A stretch of 41,793 nt of DNA from Nocardia sp. BSTN01 (GCF_015354405.1 NZ_JADKYP010000056.1:1-41793), one strand, 5' to 3'. Shown: positions 8,177-16,798, numbered from the stretch's first letter. A program made the numbers and translations. Notes: generated by a model from the sequence alone, not told the origin.

Positions 8177-8821
8177 CTAGAAGGTCTTGTTGTCCTCCGG
8201 TTCGATGAGCGCGAATTCAGTGTCGGCCGGGCGCATTTCGGACAGGCGGCCGAAGTAGATGCCCTGTGCCTCCGGCGCGATGATGCCGTAGTGGATGGGG
8301 ACGGCGGTGCGCGGCGCCACGGCGCGCAGATAGTCCACCGCCTCGCTGATCTTCATCCACGGCGCGACCGCCGGCACCGCCAGCACTCCGACCGATACCG
8401 GCGGCACCCACAGCGAATCGCCCGGGTGCACGAACTGTGCCGGATCGTCGGCGGTGCCGAGCTGGAAGACGGTGTTGTCGATGACCGGCAGCTCCGGATG
8501 GATCACCGCGTGCTTGCCGCCGCCCCCGGTGATCTGCAGATCGCCGAGGGTGACGATATTGCCCGCGTGCACGGCCTGCCACGGTTCTCCGCGCTGCTGT
8601 GCGGTCTGCGGATCGCTGAGCAGGCGGGCGCTCGGATTCGCGTCGACCAGGGCCTCGATCCGGTTGGGATCGATGTGATCGGGATGTTGATGGGTGATCG
8701 CGATCGCGTCGAGTCCCGTGATGCCTTCGAAGCCGTGCGAGAAAGTGCCCGGATCGAACAGGATCTTCGCGCCGTTCAATTCGACGAGGACGCAGGAATG
8801 ACCGAAGTGGGCGATGCGCAT
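8177..8821 (-). CDS. MBL-fold metal-dependent hydrolase (UlaG-like)
   Basis: A 214-residue metallo-beta-lactamase-fold protein. It begins MRIAHFGHSCVLVE and has the metal motif THQHPDH (His44, His46, Asp48, His49), a GDSLWVPPV segment and a late metal His in VPIHYG. This short form without the full lactamase insert resembles UlaG/RomA-like hydrolases. The substrate is unknown; lactonase or phosphodiesterase activity is possible. A leaderless start is predicted (TAGCGT at 8833-8828, then 6 bases to ATG). It is a single gene, facing the M20 gene and divergent from purS. Confidence 0.85.
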   Translation of the reverse strand: MRIAHFGHSCVLVELNGAKILFDPGTFSHGFEGITGLDAIAITHQHPDHIDPNRIEALVDANPSARLLSDPQTAQQRGEPWQAVHAGNIVTLGDLQITGGGGKHAVIHPELPVIDNTVFQLGTADDPAQFVHPGDSLWVPPVSVGVLAVPAVAPWMKISEAVDYLRAVAPRTAVPIHYGIIAPEAQGIYFGRLSEMRPADTEFALIEPEDNKTF

Positions 8822-8827
8822 GGATTC

Positions 8828-8833
8828 ACGCTA
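8828..8833 (-). promoter_or_regulatory. -10 element for leaderless MBL gene
   Basis: On the minus strand TAGCGT is followed by 6 bases and ATG at 8821. Confidence 0.45.
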
Positions 8834-8853
8834 TATCCCCCGGCCGCGGCGTG

Positions 8854-8891
8854 GGCCCGGAGGCGGCAGCCCGCGTAACCACGGAGGGGCC
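8854..8891 (+). repeat. hairpin repeat, copy 1 (conserved loop)
   Basis: GGCCC and GGGGCC flank a 27-base core (8859-8885) that starts GGAGGCGGCAGC and ends AACCACGGA. The same core returns at 15401-15428 inside a stronger hairpin. Copy 1 lies between the divergent MBL and purS genes. Confidence 0.5.
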
Positions 8892-8971
8892 GCGCGGAGT
8901 CCGGCCGACAGGCGCTGTGACGTCCCTCGCAGCGGCCGCGGCCCGGCGCGGCGCCCGGGAGTAGCCCCGAT

Positions 8972-8977
8972 TAAGCT
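8972..8977 (+). promoter_or_regulatory. candidate -10 element of purSQ
   Basis: TAAGCT lies 37 bases ahead of the purS start, leaving room for a short leader that includes the ribosome site GAGGAG at 9003-9008. No clear -35 is seen. Confidence 0.4.
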
Positions 8978-9014
8978 GTTGTGGTAATCCCCCCACCAGC
9001 TTGAGGAGCAACGC

Positions 9015-9248
9015 GTGGCACGAGTTGTGGTCGAGGTGATGCCGAAGGCCGAGATCCTGGATCCCCAGGGTCAGGCCATCGCCGGCGCGCTCGGACGTCT
9101 GGGTTTCCCGGGTGTGTCGGATGTGCGGCAGGGCAAGCGGTTCGAACTCGACATCGACGACAGCGTCAGCGATGCCGAGCTCGAGAAGATCGCCGAGGCC
9201 CTGCTCGCCAACACGGTGATCGAGGACTGGAAAGTGGTGCGGCTGTGA
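9015..9248 (+). CDS. purS: phosphoribosylformylglycinamidine synthase subunit PurS
   Basis: This 77-residue protein is the small structural subunit of the three-part FGAM synthase (PurS, PurQ, PurL). The PurS dimer bridges the glutaminase PurQ to the synthetase PurL and helps channel ammonia in step 4 of purine synthesis. The sequence has the expected form: V-x-V-x-x-K near the start, DPQGQAI, then [19 protein letters not shown] 9015 is supported by GAGGAG six bases upstream. Its stop overlaps the purQ start by four bases (GTGA), so the two are translationally coupled. Confidence 0.95.
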   Translation: MARVVVEVMPKAEILDPQGQAIAGALGRLGFPGVSDVRQGKRFELDIDDSVSDAELEKIAEALLANTVIEDWKVVRL

Positions 9249-9931
9249 CCAGCTCTGCGCGCATCGGTGTCATCACCTTCCCCGGCACGCTCGACGACGT
9301 CGACGCGGCGCGCGCGGTCCGGCTGGCCGGCGCCGAAGCGGTGAGCCTGTGGCATGCCGATGCCGACCTCAAGGGTGTCGACGCGGTGGTGGTGCCGGGT
9401 GGATTCTCCTACGGCGACTATCTGCGCGCCGGTGCCATCGCACGGTTCGCGCCCGTGATGGGCAAGGTCGTCGAGGCCGCCGGTAAGGGTATGCCGGTGC
9501 TGGGAATCTGCAACGGTTTCCAGGTGCTGTGCGAGGCCGGGCTGCTGCCGGGCGCGCTGACCCGCAACGAGGGTCTGCACTTCGTCTGCCGGGATCAGTG
9601 GCTGCGGGTGGAGTCCACCGCGACCGCGTGGTCCTCGCGCTACGACGCGGGTGCGCAGATTCTGGTCCCGGTGAAAAACGCCGAGGGCCGCTACCAGGCC
9701 TCGCAGGCCGTGCTCGACGAACTCGAGGGCGAGGGCCGGGTGGTCTTCCGCTACGTGGGCGGCAACCCCAACGGTTCGCAGCGCGATATCGCCGGCATCG
9801 CCTCGCCGAACGGTCGCGTCGTCGGTCTCATGCCGCACCCGGAACACGCCACCGAACCGCTGACGGGGCCGAGTGACGACGGACTGGGAATCTTCCTGTC
9901 GGTCCTCGACAGCCTCGTCACCACGGCCTGA
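9245..9931 (+). CDS. purQ: phosphoribosylformylglycinamidine synthase subunit PurQ
   Basis: The 228-residue glutaminase subunit of FGAM synthase makes ammonia from glutamine for PurL. It is a class I amidotransferase: [15 protein letters not shown] at the N-terminus, the oxyanion segment [16 protein letters not shown], the nucleophile Cys in [10 protein letters not shown], and the His-x-Glu pair in MPHPEHATE near the end. It starts at GTG 9245, overlapping the purS stop. The gene ends 13 bases before the convergent dehydrogenase stop. purL is about 7 kb away, separated by an accessory block and the M18/GT87 genes. Confidence 0.96.
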   Translation: MTSSARIGVITFPGTLDDVDAARAVRLAGAEAVSLWHADADLKGVDAVVVPGGFSYGDYLRAGAIARFAPVMGKVVEAAGKGMPVLGICNGFQVLCEAGLLPGALTRNEGLHFVCRDQWLRVESTATAWSSRYDAGAQILVPVKNAEGRYQASQAVLDELEGEGRVVFRYVGGNPNGSQRDIAGIASPNGRVVGLMPHPEHATEPLTGPSDDGLGIFLSVLDSLVTTA

Positions 9932-9943
9932 TCGGCCCGTCGC

Positions 9944-11188
9944 TCAGGGAATCACGACGGCATCGGTGGCCGGTGCCGGGTCTTCCGCCCAGCGTCGACC
10001 GGTCTCGCGCGGCGTGATGACGTCGTCGGTCCAGGCGGACAGCAACCGCGCGACCTTGGTGTGCATGGTGGTGCGCAGGCGATCGAAGGACGTGTCCGGC
10101 ACGTCGTCGACCTGACCGAGCAGCAACCACCACGCCCAGGCGACCGCACCGGCATTGGCGACGAAGTCCGGCAGCACCGGAACGCCGCGGGCGGCGAGCA
10201 TGGCCTCCGCCTCCGGGGTGGTGGCGGCGTTGGCCGCCTCGACGACGACGCGGGCGCGCACGTCGAACGAGTTGTCCGGCGTGATCGCGTACGAGATAGC
10301 CGCGGGGACCAGAATGTCGACCTCGGCGGACAGCACCGCGGTGCGTGGCAGTTGCTCGACATCGGCCGGCAGCCGGGAGCGATCGATTTCGCCGTAGTCG
10401 TCGCGCAGCGCCAGCAGTGCCGGGATATCCAGTCCGCCGGCCCGGTGCAGGGCCCCGGCGGCATCGGCCACGGTGGTGACGCGCATACCCGCCTCGTGCA
10501 GGTAATAGGCCGCGGCACCGCCCATCGTGCCGACGCCCTGAATCGCGACCGTCGTCTCCGCCGGCATCCGGCCCCAGGAGACGGCCGTGGCGAGGCAGGC
10601 GTGCGCGACACCGTAACCGCCGATCACATCGCCCAGCAGGAAACCGCCCTCGACCGCCGCGTTCAGGCCGTCGCGGACCCGTTCCAGGGTGGCGGCCGGA
10701 TCGGCGGCGCGGCGGATCGCGGCGTGATAGCTCTGGCCCAGGCCCAGCTTCTCGAAGACCTCGTCGATCAGATGCTGCGGGACACCCAGGTCCTCCGCGG
10801 TCACCCAGTGCGCGTCGATCCACGGGCGCATGGCCTCGCAGAATCGCTCCAGCACTCCGACGGCGCGCGGATCTTTCGGGTCGAAGTCGATGCCGCCCTT
10901 CGCACCGCCGATCGGCAGATCGAAGGTCGCGGTCTTGGCGGCCATGCCGTGCGCCAGATCCTCCACCTCGCTCAGCGTGCAGCCGGCCCGCATGCGAGTG
11001 CCGCCCGTGGCCAGGCCGCCGCGCAGGGTGTGGACGACGAGGTAGCCGACGGCACCGGTGGCCGCATCGGTCCACTGCAGTCGCATGTACGGCTCGGGGC
11101 GGCGGTTCACGGGGATTGCCGGGGCGGTCGCGGGCACTGCCGGGACGGCGTGTGCGGTGCTCTCGGCCGGGTTGTGGATCGTCGTCAC
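9944..11188 (-). CDS. Glu/Leu/Phe/Val dehydrogenase family protein
   Basis: A 414-residue NAD(P)-dependent amino-acid dehydrogenase that reversibly deaminates an amino acid to its 2-oxo acid. The dimerisation domain has the substrate Lys85 (MAAKTA) and the catalytic Lys97 in LPIGGAKGG; the Rossmann domain has GVGTMGG at about 218-224; VPAAISYAIT and FVANAGAV form the usual active-site end. The first ~30 residues are Ala/Pro rich and probably disordered. Sequence alone does not settle glutamate versus leucine or valine. GTG 11188 is supported by AAGGAGG about 9 bases upstream. It is divergent from a LysR gene across 265 bases with direct repeats, so that regulator may control it. Confidence 0.88.
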   Translation of the reverse strand: MTTIHNPAESTAHAVPAVPATAPAIPVNRRPEPYMRLQWTDAATGAVGYLVVHTLRGGLATGGTRMRAGCTLSEVEDLAHGMAAKTATFDLPIGGAKGGIDFDPKDPRAVGVLERFCEAMRPWIDAHWVTAEDLGVPQHLIDEVFEKLGLGQSYHAAIRRAADPAATLERVRDGLNAAVEGGFLLGDVIGGYGVAHACLATAVSWGRMPAETTVAIQGVGTMGGAAAYYLHEAGMRVTTVADAAGALHRAGGLDIPALLALRDDYGEIDRSRLPADVEQLPRTAVLSAEVDILVPAAISYAITPDNSFDVRARVVVEAANAATTPEAEAMLAARGVPVLPDFVANAGAVAWAWWLLLGQVDDVPDTSFDRLRTTMHTKVARLLSAWTDDVITPRETGRRWAEDPAPATDAVVIP

Positions 11189-11360
11189 GGCGAACTACCT
11201 CCTTCGGGTTCGGATGGTCCGACCACCATCCGCGCGGAACGTCGAGTCGCGCGACGATCGGCGTCCGGACCACGTCGTCCCGGCTGGTGATTCGCTGTCA
11301 CCAGCGTGCGTCCCGCCCGGTCACACGTCTATTTACGGTTCGTTCACGGCCATGTTCAGT

Positions 11361-11400
11361 GTTTCTGCACAGCGCTCCTGGTTTCCGCACAGCGCTTCCG
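11361..11400 (+). repeat. tandem 20-bp direct repeats, candidate LysR sites
   Basis: Units 11361-11380 and 11381-11400 are adjacent and agree at 17 of 20 positions (GTTTCYGCACAGCGCTYCYG). A weaker third unit, GTTTCCGTTCACCGCTTACG, begins at 11426, 45 bases after the second, and runs into the LysR -10 element. The array lies between the dehydrogenase and LysR genes, the expected place for an activator site, though LysR sites are more often T-N11-A dyads. Confidence 0.45.
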
Positions 11401-11441
11401 CGCAGCGTCGTCAGCCGCGCGTACGGTTTCCGTTCACCGCT

Positions 11442-11447
11442 TACGCT
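11442..11447 (+). promoter_or_regulatory. -10 element for leaderless LysR gene
   Basis: TACGCT lies 6 bases ahead of ATG 11454; it overlaps the end of the third, degenerate repeat unit. Confidence 0.45.
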
Positions 11448-11453
11448 CGATGC

Positions 11454-12452
11454 ATGGATCTGTCGCTGGCCCGACTGCGCATGCTGCGCGAGCTCCATCG
11501 GCGCGGCACGATCACGGCGGCCGCGAGTGCGCTGCACTACACGGCGTCGGCGGTGTCGCAGCAACTCGCGCAGTTGGAGCGGGACGTGGGGTTGCGCCTG
11601 TTCGAGCGGCGTGGGCGCCGGCTGCAGCTCACCGATCGCGGGGTGCTGCTCGCCGAGCACGCCGAGGAGATCCTCGCCTCGGTGGAGCGAGCGACACAGG
11701 CACTCGAGGAGTCCGGGGAGTCGGTATCGGCGACACTCACGGCGGGTGTGTGGGCCTCGGTCGCCTCGGGGCTGCTGCCCGACGCGCTCACCGCGCTCGC
11801 CCGCGCCCATCCGGGCATTCTGGTGCGGACCAGGGAACTCGTGCCGGAGGCGACGGCCGCCGCGGTGCGCGACGGCACGTTGGACCTGTCGTTCGTACTC
11901 GACTATTCGAATTATCCGATGACCTGGGATCCCGGTCTGGAACGTGCCGTCATCGCGGTCGAGCGGCTCTACGCGGCGGTGCCGGCCGGAGCGGTGCCGG
12001 CACGGACGGCGACCTTGGCGGATCTGGCCGAACATCCGTGGATCCTCGCGCCCGCTCGCTCCCATTTCGGTCACGCGGTTCGGCTGGCCTTCCAATCCGG
12101 CGGGGTCGAACCGCGCATCGACCACGAGGTGGAGGAGCAGTCGACCGCGATGGCGATGGTCGCCGCCGGACTCGGTGTCACGCTGGTCTCGGATCTGGGA
12201 CTGGCGCTGCGACCGGCGGGCGTGGACATCGTCGGACTCAACGAGGGGCTCACCAGGACCGTCTCGCTGGCCTACCGCACCAATACCGCACGCCGGGCGG
12301 CGCTGCTGTTCGTCGTCAACGCGTTCCGGGCCGCCGCCGTCGACAAGGGACTCGGTCCGGACCGGCCGCTGCTCGCCGCGCCGGACCCGGAAACCGTTGT
12401 GCCACCGAACGATTCGGTCGAGGTCACCCACAAGGCGCTCGGACTCGAGTGA
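11454..12452 (+). CDS. LysR-family transcriptional regulator
   Basis: A 332-residue regulator. Residues 1-60 form the winged helix-turn-helix (LARLRMLRELHRRGTITAAASALHYTAS and on), followed by the linker helix and a periplasmic-binding-type effector domain at about 90-290 (GLGVTLVSDLGLALR near its end). The reading frame is open far upstream, but ATG 11454 matches the LysR N-terminus and the leaderless -10. The gene is divergent from the amino-acid dehydrogenase, the classic layout for a LysR regulator and its target. An amino acid or its oxo acid as effector is inference only. The stop is 20 bases from the convergent AmiC-like gene. Confidence 0.87.
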   Translation: MDLSLARLRMLRELHRRGTITAAASALHYTASAVSQQLAQLERDVGLRLFERRGRRLQLTDRGVLLAEHAEEILASVERATQALEESGESVSATLTAGVWASVASGLLPDALTALARAHPGILVRTRELVPEATAAAVRDGTLDLSFVLDYSNYPMTWDPGLERAVIAVERLYAAVPAGAVPARTATLADLAEHPWILAPARSHFGHAVRLAFQSGGVEPRIDHEVEEQSTAMAMVAAGLGVTLVSDLGLALRPAGVDIVGLNEGLTRTVSLAYRTNTARRAALLFVVNAFRAAAVDKGLGPDRPLLAAPDPETVVPPNDSVEVTHKALGLE

Positions 12453-12472
12453 GCCGGACGCGGTGCGCGGCG

Positions 12473-13540
12473 TCAGTACAGCGTGTCCAGAATCCGCAGG
12501 TCCACGCCCTCTGCGCGGGCGATCAGGCTGGGCGGGCGGACCACGTGATTGTCGCGGTACATCCGCGCGCCCGACGGCGTCTCCAGCACCACACCGTCCT
12601 CGAGCGCGGCCCGCATCCGCGGCACCTCGAGGGAGCCGACCGCATGGGCCATCGCCCGCAGCGTGTGCAGCGCCTCGTAGGCGGTGTTGCCGAAGTAGGT
12701 GAGTTTCGGCGCGAAGCGGCCGTGCATGTGGTGGTAGCGCGCGAGCCGGTCGGGATCGGCGTTCACATCCGGGAACAGACTGGACGCGACATAGAGATCG
12801 GTATTGGCGCCGGGGCCGGCGGCGAGCAGGAGTTGTTCGTCGACGACCGGGCTGACCCGCAGTTGCGTCGCGGCCCGGCCCATCGCGGTGAACTGCTGAT
12901 TGAACCGGACCGCGTCCATTCCGACCAGCAGCATCACGATGCCGTCGGCCCGGTCCAGCAGCGGATCGGTGAGGATCGATCCGAAATCCCGGGTGCCCAG
13001 CGGCACATAGCGCTCGTAGTGGATGGCCTCGCGGTACGCGGCACGGACGTCACGGCCGGTGGCCACCGGCCAGATGTAGTCGTTGCCGATGATCGCCCAG
13101 CGCCGGGTGCCGAATTCCCGCGACAGCCACCGCATGGCCGGCAGGATGTGGCCGCTGGGCGCCTCGCCGATCATCACCACCTCGGCCGGTTCGTTCGGCA
13201 ACTCCTCGTAGACGTTGGCGAACAGATAGGGGACCCGCCCGCCGGTCACCCGGGCAACCGCCTGGCGTACCGCCGAGATGTGCCAGCCGGTGATGGCATC
13301 GACCATTCCGGTGGCCAGCAGCGCCGAGACCTCGTCGGCCACCTCGGCCGGACTGCGGCCGCCGTCGATGGTCGTCACCCGCACCTGGCGGCCCAGAATT
13401 CCTGTGCCACTGTTGATTTCTTCAGCGGCCAAGGAAATCGCGGCTTCACAGGACGGCGCGACAATTCCGACGGGGCCCTGCAGCGGGACGATATTCAGTA
13501 CCTCGACCACTTCGTCCGGGCTCTCGCCGAAGGAGAACAT
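12473..13540 (-). CDS. AmiC-like substrate-binding / sensor protein
   Basis: A 355-residue periplasmic-binding-fold protein of the amide/urea/branched-chain group (Peripla_BP_5/6 type). It opens VLNIVPLQGPVGIVAPSCEAA, continues EEINSGTGILGRQV, and has the later GNTAYEALHTLRAM segment. It has no signal peptide or lipobox, so it should be cytoplasmic, as AmiC of the Pseudomonas amidase system is. No ABC-transporter permease is nearby. ATG 13540 is chosen for AAGAAGG 7 bases ahead; an ATG at 13660 would run through the divergent MarR gene. The pairing with a MarR gene 45 bases away suggests a ligand-sensing partner of that regulator; I recall a similar AmiC-plus-repressor arrangement for the M. 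smegmatis acetamidase genes. No amidase is in the window. Confidence 0.78.
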   Translation of the reverse strand: MFSFGESPDEVVEVLNIVPLQGPVGIVAPSCEAAISLAAEEINSGTGILGRQVRVTTIDGGRSPAEVADEVSALLATGMVDAITGWHISAVRQAVARVTGGRVPYLFANVYEELPNEPAEVVMIGEAPSGHILPAMRWLSREFGTRRWAIIGNDYIWPVATGRDVRAAYREAIHYERYVPLGTRDFGSILTDPLLDRADGIVMLLVGMDAVRFNQQFTAMGRAATQLRVSPVVDEQLLLAAGPGANTDLYVASSLFPDVNADPDRLARYHHMHGRFAPKLTYFGNTAYEALHTLRAMAHAVGSLEVPRMRAALEDGVVLETPSGARMYRDNHVVRPPSLIARAEGVDLRILDTLY

Positions 13541-13585
13541 TCGGTACCCTTCTTCGTATCCGAGCGAAATGATGGGGCGGAGAAT

Positions 13586-14020
13586 ATGTCGACCATTGTA
13601 AGTGGCGCTGCCACGCTGCACGGGGCGCTGCGCGCTGCGGAACGCGGTTGGCTCCGGCACCTCGACGCGGCACTGTGTGCCAGGCAGCTGACCGCCGACC
13701 AGTGGGCCATGCTGTCGAATCTGTCCGACCGCTCCGGCATCACCATGAGCGAGCTGGCGGTTCGCGCCCAGCTACCGCCCTCGTCGGCCACCCGCCACGC
13801 CGACGCCCTGGCCGAACGCGGCCTGATCTTTCGAATTGCGGCCGAGGACGATCGCCGCCGCATTCTCATCGGTTTGACCCACCGCGGCAAGGATCTGGTG
13901 GATTCGGTTCGCGAGCAGGAGTCACTGGCCGAAGAGGAATTGCGGAAACGAATCGGCGCGCGAAATCACGCGGAATTGCTCCGGCTACTCGAGTTGATGG
14001 TCGAGACGCAGTCGGAGTGA
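13586..14020 (+). CDS. MarR-family transcriptional regulator
   Basis: A 144-residue winged-helix regulator. The DNA-binding core is TMSELAVRAQLPPSSATRHADALAERGLIFR, followed by the wing EDDRRRILIGLTHRGKDL; flanking helices form the dimer interface. ATG 13586 follows GGGGCGGAG. It is divergent from the AmiC-like gene with only 45 bases between start codons, so the two promoters must overlap each other or the coding ends, and one bound dimer could control both. A short ATCCC/GGGAT hairpin begins at the last base of its stop codon. Confidence 0.85.
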   Translation: MSTIVSGAATLHGALRAAERGWLRHLDAALCARQLTADQWAMLSNLSDRSGITMSELAVRAQLPPSSATRHADALAERGLIFRIAAEDDRRRILIGLTHRGKDLVDSVREQESLAEEELRKRIGARNHAELLRLLELMVETQSE

Positions 14021-14076
14021 TCCCGTTCGGGATGCGACGGCCGACTCGGCAAAAATACGGCAATTCCGGCAGCCGT

Positions 14077-14082
14077 TAGGAT
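14077..14082 (+). promoter_or_regulatory. -10 element for leaderless M18 gene
   Basis: TAGGAT is followed by 7 bases and ATG 14090. Confidence 0.55.
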
Positions 14083-14089
14083 CGCCGGT

Positions 14090-15388
14090 ATGCCGGTCTC
14101 CACCACCGCGACGGCCTCCGGGCTGTGCGCCTTCGTCGATGCCTCGCCGTCCCCGTTCCACGTATGCCGCACCGTGGCAGCCGAATTGGCGGCCCACGGA
14201 TTCACCGAACTGCCCGAGGCCCGGCCGTGGGCCGAGGCGGCGCAGACGAACGGGGGAGTGGGCCGCTACTTCGTGATCCGCGGCGGATCGCTGGTGGCAT
14301 GGGCCGCGACCGATACCGATCCGGCCGGGGCGTTCCGGGTGGTCGGCGCGCACACCGACAGCCCGAACCTGCGCGTCAAACAGCACCCCGACCTGGCCGT
14401 CGCGGGCTGGCAGATGATCGGCCTGGAGCCCTACGGCGGCGCCTGGCTCAATTCCTGGCTGGACCGCGATCTCGGCATCTCGGGCCGGCTCACCGTGCGC
14501 GAGGGCGACGGGCTGGGTCAGCGGCTGGTCCGCATCGATGATCCGCTGGTCCGCGTGCCGCAACTGGCCATCCACCTGTCCGAGGATCGCCGCGGGGTGA
14601 CATTGGATCCGCAACGCCACGTCAACGGTATCTGGGGGCTGGGGGAGCGGCCGCGCTCGTTCATCGCCTACATCGCCGAGCAGGCCGGCGTCCGCGCCGA
14701 CGACGTGCTCGGATGGGAACTCATGACCCACGACCTGGAACCGAGCCGGGTGGTCGGCCGCGACCAGGATCTGGTGAGCGCGCCGCGGCTGGACAACCAG
14801 GCCACCTGCTATGCCGGACTGCATGCGTTCCTGGCCGCCGCCGACCGGGACGGCGAGGTCACCCCGGTGCTGGCGATGTTCGACCACGAGGAGGTCGGCA
14901 GCCAATCCGATCGCGGCGCGCAATCGGATCTGCTGCCCGCGATCCTGGAGCGGATCGTGCTCGCTCGCGGCGGTGGCCGCGCGGATTACCTTGCGGCACT
15001 GGCGGGTTCGATCTGCGCCTCCGGCGATATGGCCCATGCCACCCATCCCAACTATCCGGACCGGCACGAGCCCTCCCATCGCATCGAGGTCGGCGGTGGC
15101 CCGGTGCTGAAGGTGAATCAGAATCTGCGCTACGCCACCGATGCGGTCGGTGCCGGAGCCTTCGCCCTGGCCTGTGCGCAGGCCGGGGTGCCGCTGCAGC
15201 GGTACGTGCATCGCGCGGATCTGCCGTGCGGTTCGACCATCGGCCCGATGACCGCGGCGCGCACCGGCATGCCGACCGTCGATGTGGGTGCACCGCAGCT
15301 GGCGATGCATTCGGCCCGCGAACTGATGGGAGCCGCGGACGTGCCCTCCTATTCGGCGGCGCTGGCGGCCTTCCTCACCCCGGCGTGA
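14090..15388 (+). CDS. M18 family aminopeptidase
   Basis: A 432-residue aspartyl-type aminopeptidase with a two-metal site, acting in the cytosol to trim N-terminal residues. Metal ligands are visible in order: [12 protein letters not shown] (His88, Asp90), the bridging Asp in [11 protein letters not shown], catalytic and metal Glu in [10 protein letters not shown], an Asp in the region before [13 protein letters not shown], and the last His in [29 protein letters not shown] is the family's substrate loop. The length matches bacterial M18 enzymes; the M. tuberculosis counterpart is Rv0800 (pepC), also upstream of purL. A leaderless start is predicted. The stop codon lies inside a 20-bp hairpin shared with the convergent GT87 gene. 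Confidence 0.93.
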   Translation: MPVSTTATASGLCAFVDASPSPFHVCRTVAAELAAHGFTELPEARPWAEAAQTNGGVGRYFVIRGGSLVAWAATDTDPAGAFRVVGAHTDSPNLRVKQHPDLAVAGWQMIGLEPYGGAWLNSWLDRDLGISGRLTVREGDGLGQRLVRIDDPLVRVPQLAIHLSEDRRGVTLDPQRHVNGIWGLGERPRSFIAYIAEQAGVRADDVLGWELMTHDLEPSRVVGRDQDLVSAPRLDNQATCYAGLHAFLAAADRDGEVTPVLAMFDHEEVGSQSDRGAQSDLLPAILERIVLARGGGRADYLAALAGSICASGDMAHATHPNYPDRHEPSHRIEVGGGPVLKVNQNLRYATDAVGAGAFALACAQAGVPLQRYVHRADLPCGSTIGPMTAARTGMPTVDVGAPQLAMHSARELMGAADVPSYSAALAAFLTPA

Positions 15389-15448
15389 GCGGCGCGGCCC
15401 GGAGGCGGCAGCGCGGCGCAACCACGGAGGGCCGCGTCGCTCACGCCG
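15381..15448. terminator. 20-bp hairpin with repeat core (copy 2)
   Basis: Arms 15381-15400 and 15429-15448 pair at all 20 positions, counting one G-U pair, around a 28-base loop (15401-15428). The loop begins GGAGGCGGCAGC and ends AACCACGGA, as at 8859-8885. Both convergent stop codons (15386-15388 and 15443-15441) are in the arms, so it probably terminates both genes. Confidence 0.7.
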
Positions 15449-16736
15449 AATCGGACCCCGCGGGCCGATAGGCGATCGCCGCGATCACGAGGGCGGCGAA
15501 AGTCACCAGCACATAGCTGCTGCCGATGATCTGCTGCCACCACGCCCAGCGCAGTTCGCGGTCGGCGTTGTGCGGCAGCACCCACTGCGGGCCGACCATG
15601 AACAGCACGGTGATCGCGGCCGTGACCGCGATCCACATCCGTCGCCGCCGCGCCGCGCGTCCCGGGGTGTCCGGGGCGTCCGCGGCCGGCATCCGGGCGA
15701 TCAGGTCGCCCGCGACCAGGAGCGCGGGCGCGACCCACACCCAGTGGTGCGACCACGAGACCGGCGAGACGAGCAGGACCGCCGCCGAATTCACCAGCAG
15801 CGCGGACACCTCATGGCCGGCGTCGAGCAGCCGCTTCATCCAGAGCGCGGCCAGTCCGATCGCGATGAGCGACAATCCGATCCAGATCCCCGTCGCGGCC
15901 GCGTCGGAGACGCCCAGGCGGAATGCGAAACCCTTGAGCGACTGGTTGCCCGCGTACTGCGGCGGCCCGATGCGACCGGTATCGATCAGCGTGTGGAACC
16001 AGTATTCGGTGGAATCGTGCGGGAACAGCAGGTATGCCAGCGCGATCGCGCCGATCGCCGAGCCGATGAGCGTGAGGCAGGCGCGCCAGTCCCGGCGCAG
16101 CAGGAAGTAGAGCAGATAGCCGGCCGGGATCAGCTTCACCGACACCGTGATTCCGATCAGCATGCCGCGCGGCCAGAACGGTTTGCGCACCAGCGCGTCG
16201 AGCGCGACGGCCGCCATCAGGATCAGATTGATCTGGCCGAAGTTGTAGGTCTGGCGCACCGGTTCGGACAAGCCGAGCAGGGCGAGCGCCCCGATCACCA
16301 GGATCACCCGGGTGGAGCGGTCCATCCGCGGCCGCACCCGGACCAGCACCAGCCACAGCGTGACCGCCAGGCTCGCCATCGAGGTGAGCAGCACCAGCCA
16401 TTCGGCGACGGCGAGCGGCATCAGCGCGAGCGGCGCGAAGAACAGCGCGGCCAGCGGCGGATAGGTGAACGGCAGGCCGATGCCCTGGACCTTCGGCATC
16501 GGCCCGTACAGGTCGCCGCCGTCGAGCCAGGTGTGCGCGCCGTTGCGGTAGACCTGGAGATCGATGTAGCCGGTCCAGATATGGGTGGCCCAGGAGACGA
16601 TCGCCGACGCGGCGAACAAGGCGATCGCGATGATGAGCAGCCGTCGTTGCCGAGTCGTCAGCCCCCCGGTGGACCGCGCGGACGACGAGGTCGCGGGCAG
16701 TTCGTCCGGATCTGCGACCCTGGATCGATCGTTCAC
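15441..16736 (-). CDS. GT87-family membrane glycosyltransferase
   Basis: A 431-residue polytopic GT-C enzyme of the GT87 (DUF2029, PimE-like) family, which uses polyprenyl-phosphate mannose to glycosylate lipoglycans on the outer face of the membrane. About nine or ten hydrophobic helices follow a polar ~40-residue N-terminus. Family marks are the first-loop Asp in YIDLQVYRNGA, GDLYG, the PFTYPP motif, and SWSHHWVW in a late loop. Mannosyltransfer is the usual activity but the acceptor is unknown. GTG 16736 is preferred; an ATG at 16814 would add 26 residues reaching over the purL promoter. It is alone, facing the M18 gene. Confidence 0.8.
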   Translation of the reverse strand: MNDRSRVADPDELPATSSSARSTGGLTTRQRRLLIIAIALFAASAIVSWATHIWTGYIDLQVYRNGAHTWLDGGDLYGPMPKVQGIGLPFTYPPLAALFFAPLALMPLAVAEWLVLLTSMASLAVTLWLVLVRVRPRMDRSTRVILVIGALALLGLSEPVRQTYNFGQINLILMAAVALDALVRKPFWPRGMLIGITVSVKLIPAGYLLYFLLRRDWRACLTLIGSAIGAIALAYLLFPHDSTEYWFHTLIDTGRIGPPQYAGNQSLKGFAFRLGVSDAAATGIWIGLSLIAIGLAALWMKRLLDAGHEVSALLVNSAAVLLVSPVSWSHHWVWVAPALLVAGDLIARMPAADAPDTPGRAARRRRMWIAVTAAITVLFMVGPQWVLPHNADRELRWAWWQQIIGSSYVLVTFAALVIAAIAYRPAGSDSA

Positions 16737-16792
16737 CGGCCCAGCGTACCGGTGAACAGGTGCTGCCTGGTCGGGGTGGGTTTGCCACCCAT

Positions 16793-16798
16793 TAGACT
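16793..16798 (+). promoter_or_regulatory. candidate -10 element of purL
   Basis: TAGACT lies just after a small inverted repeat (GGGTGG 16774-16779, CCACCC 16785-16790). It implies a leader of about 90 bases before GTG 16897. No good -35 is seen. Confidence 0.35.

Noticed and set aside
11306-13585. Very long plus-strand frame leading into the MarR gene
   Set aside because: It crosses the LysR gene in another frame and the AmiC-like gene antisense; only the part from ATG 13586 has family sequence and a ribosome site.
13541-13660. ATG 13660 as start of the AmiC-like gene
   Set aside because: The extra 40 residues have no binding-protein character and would overlap the start of the divergent MarR gene; ATG 13540 has a good ribosome site.
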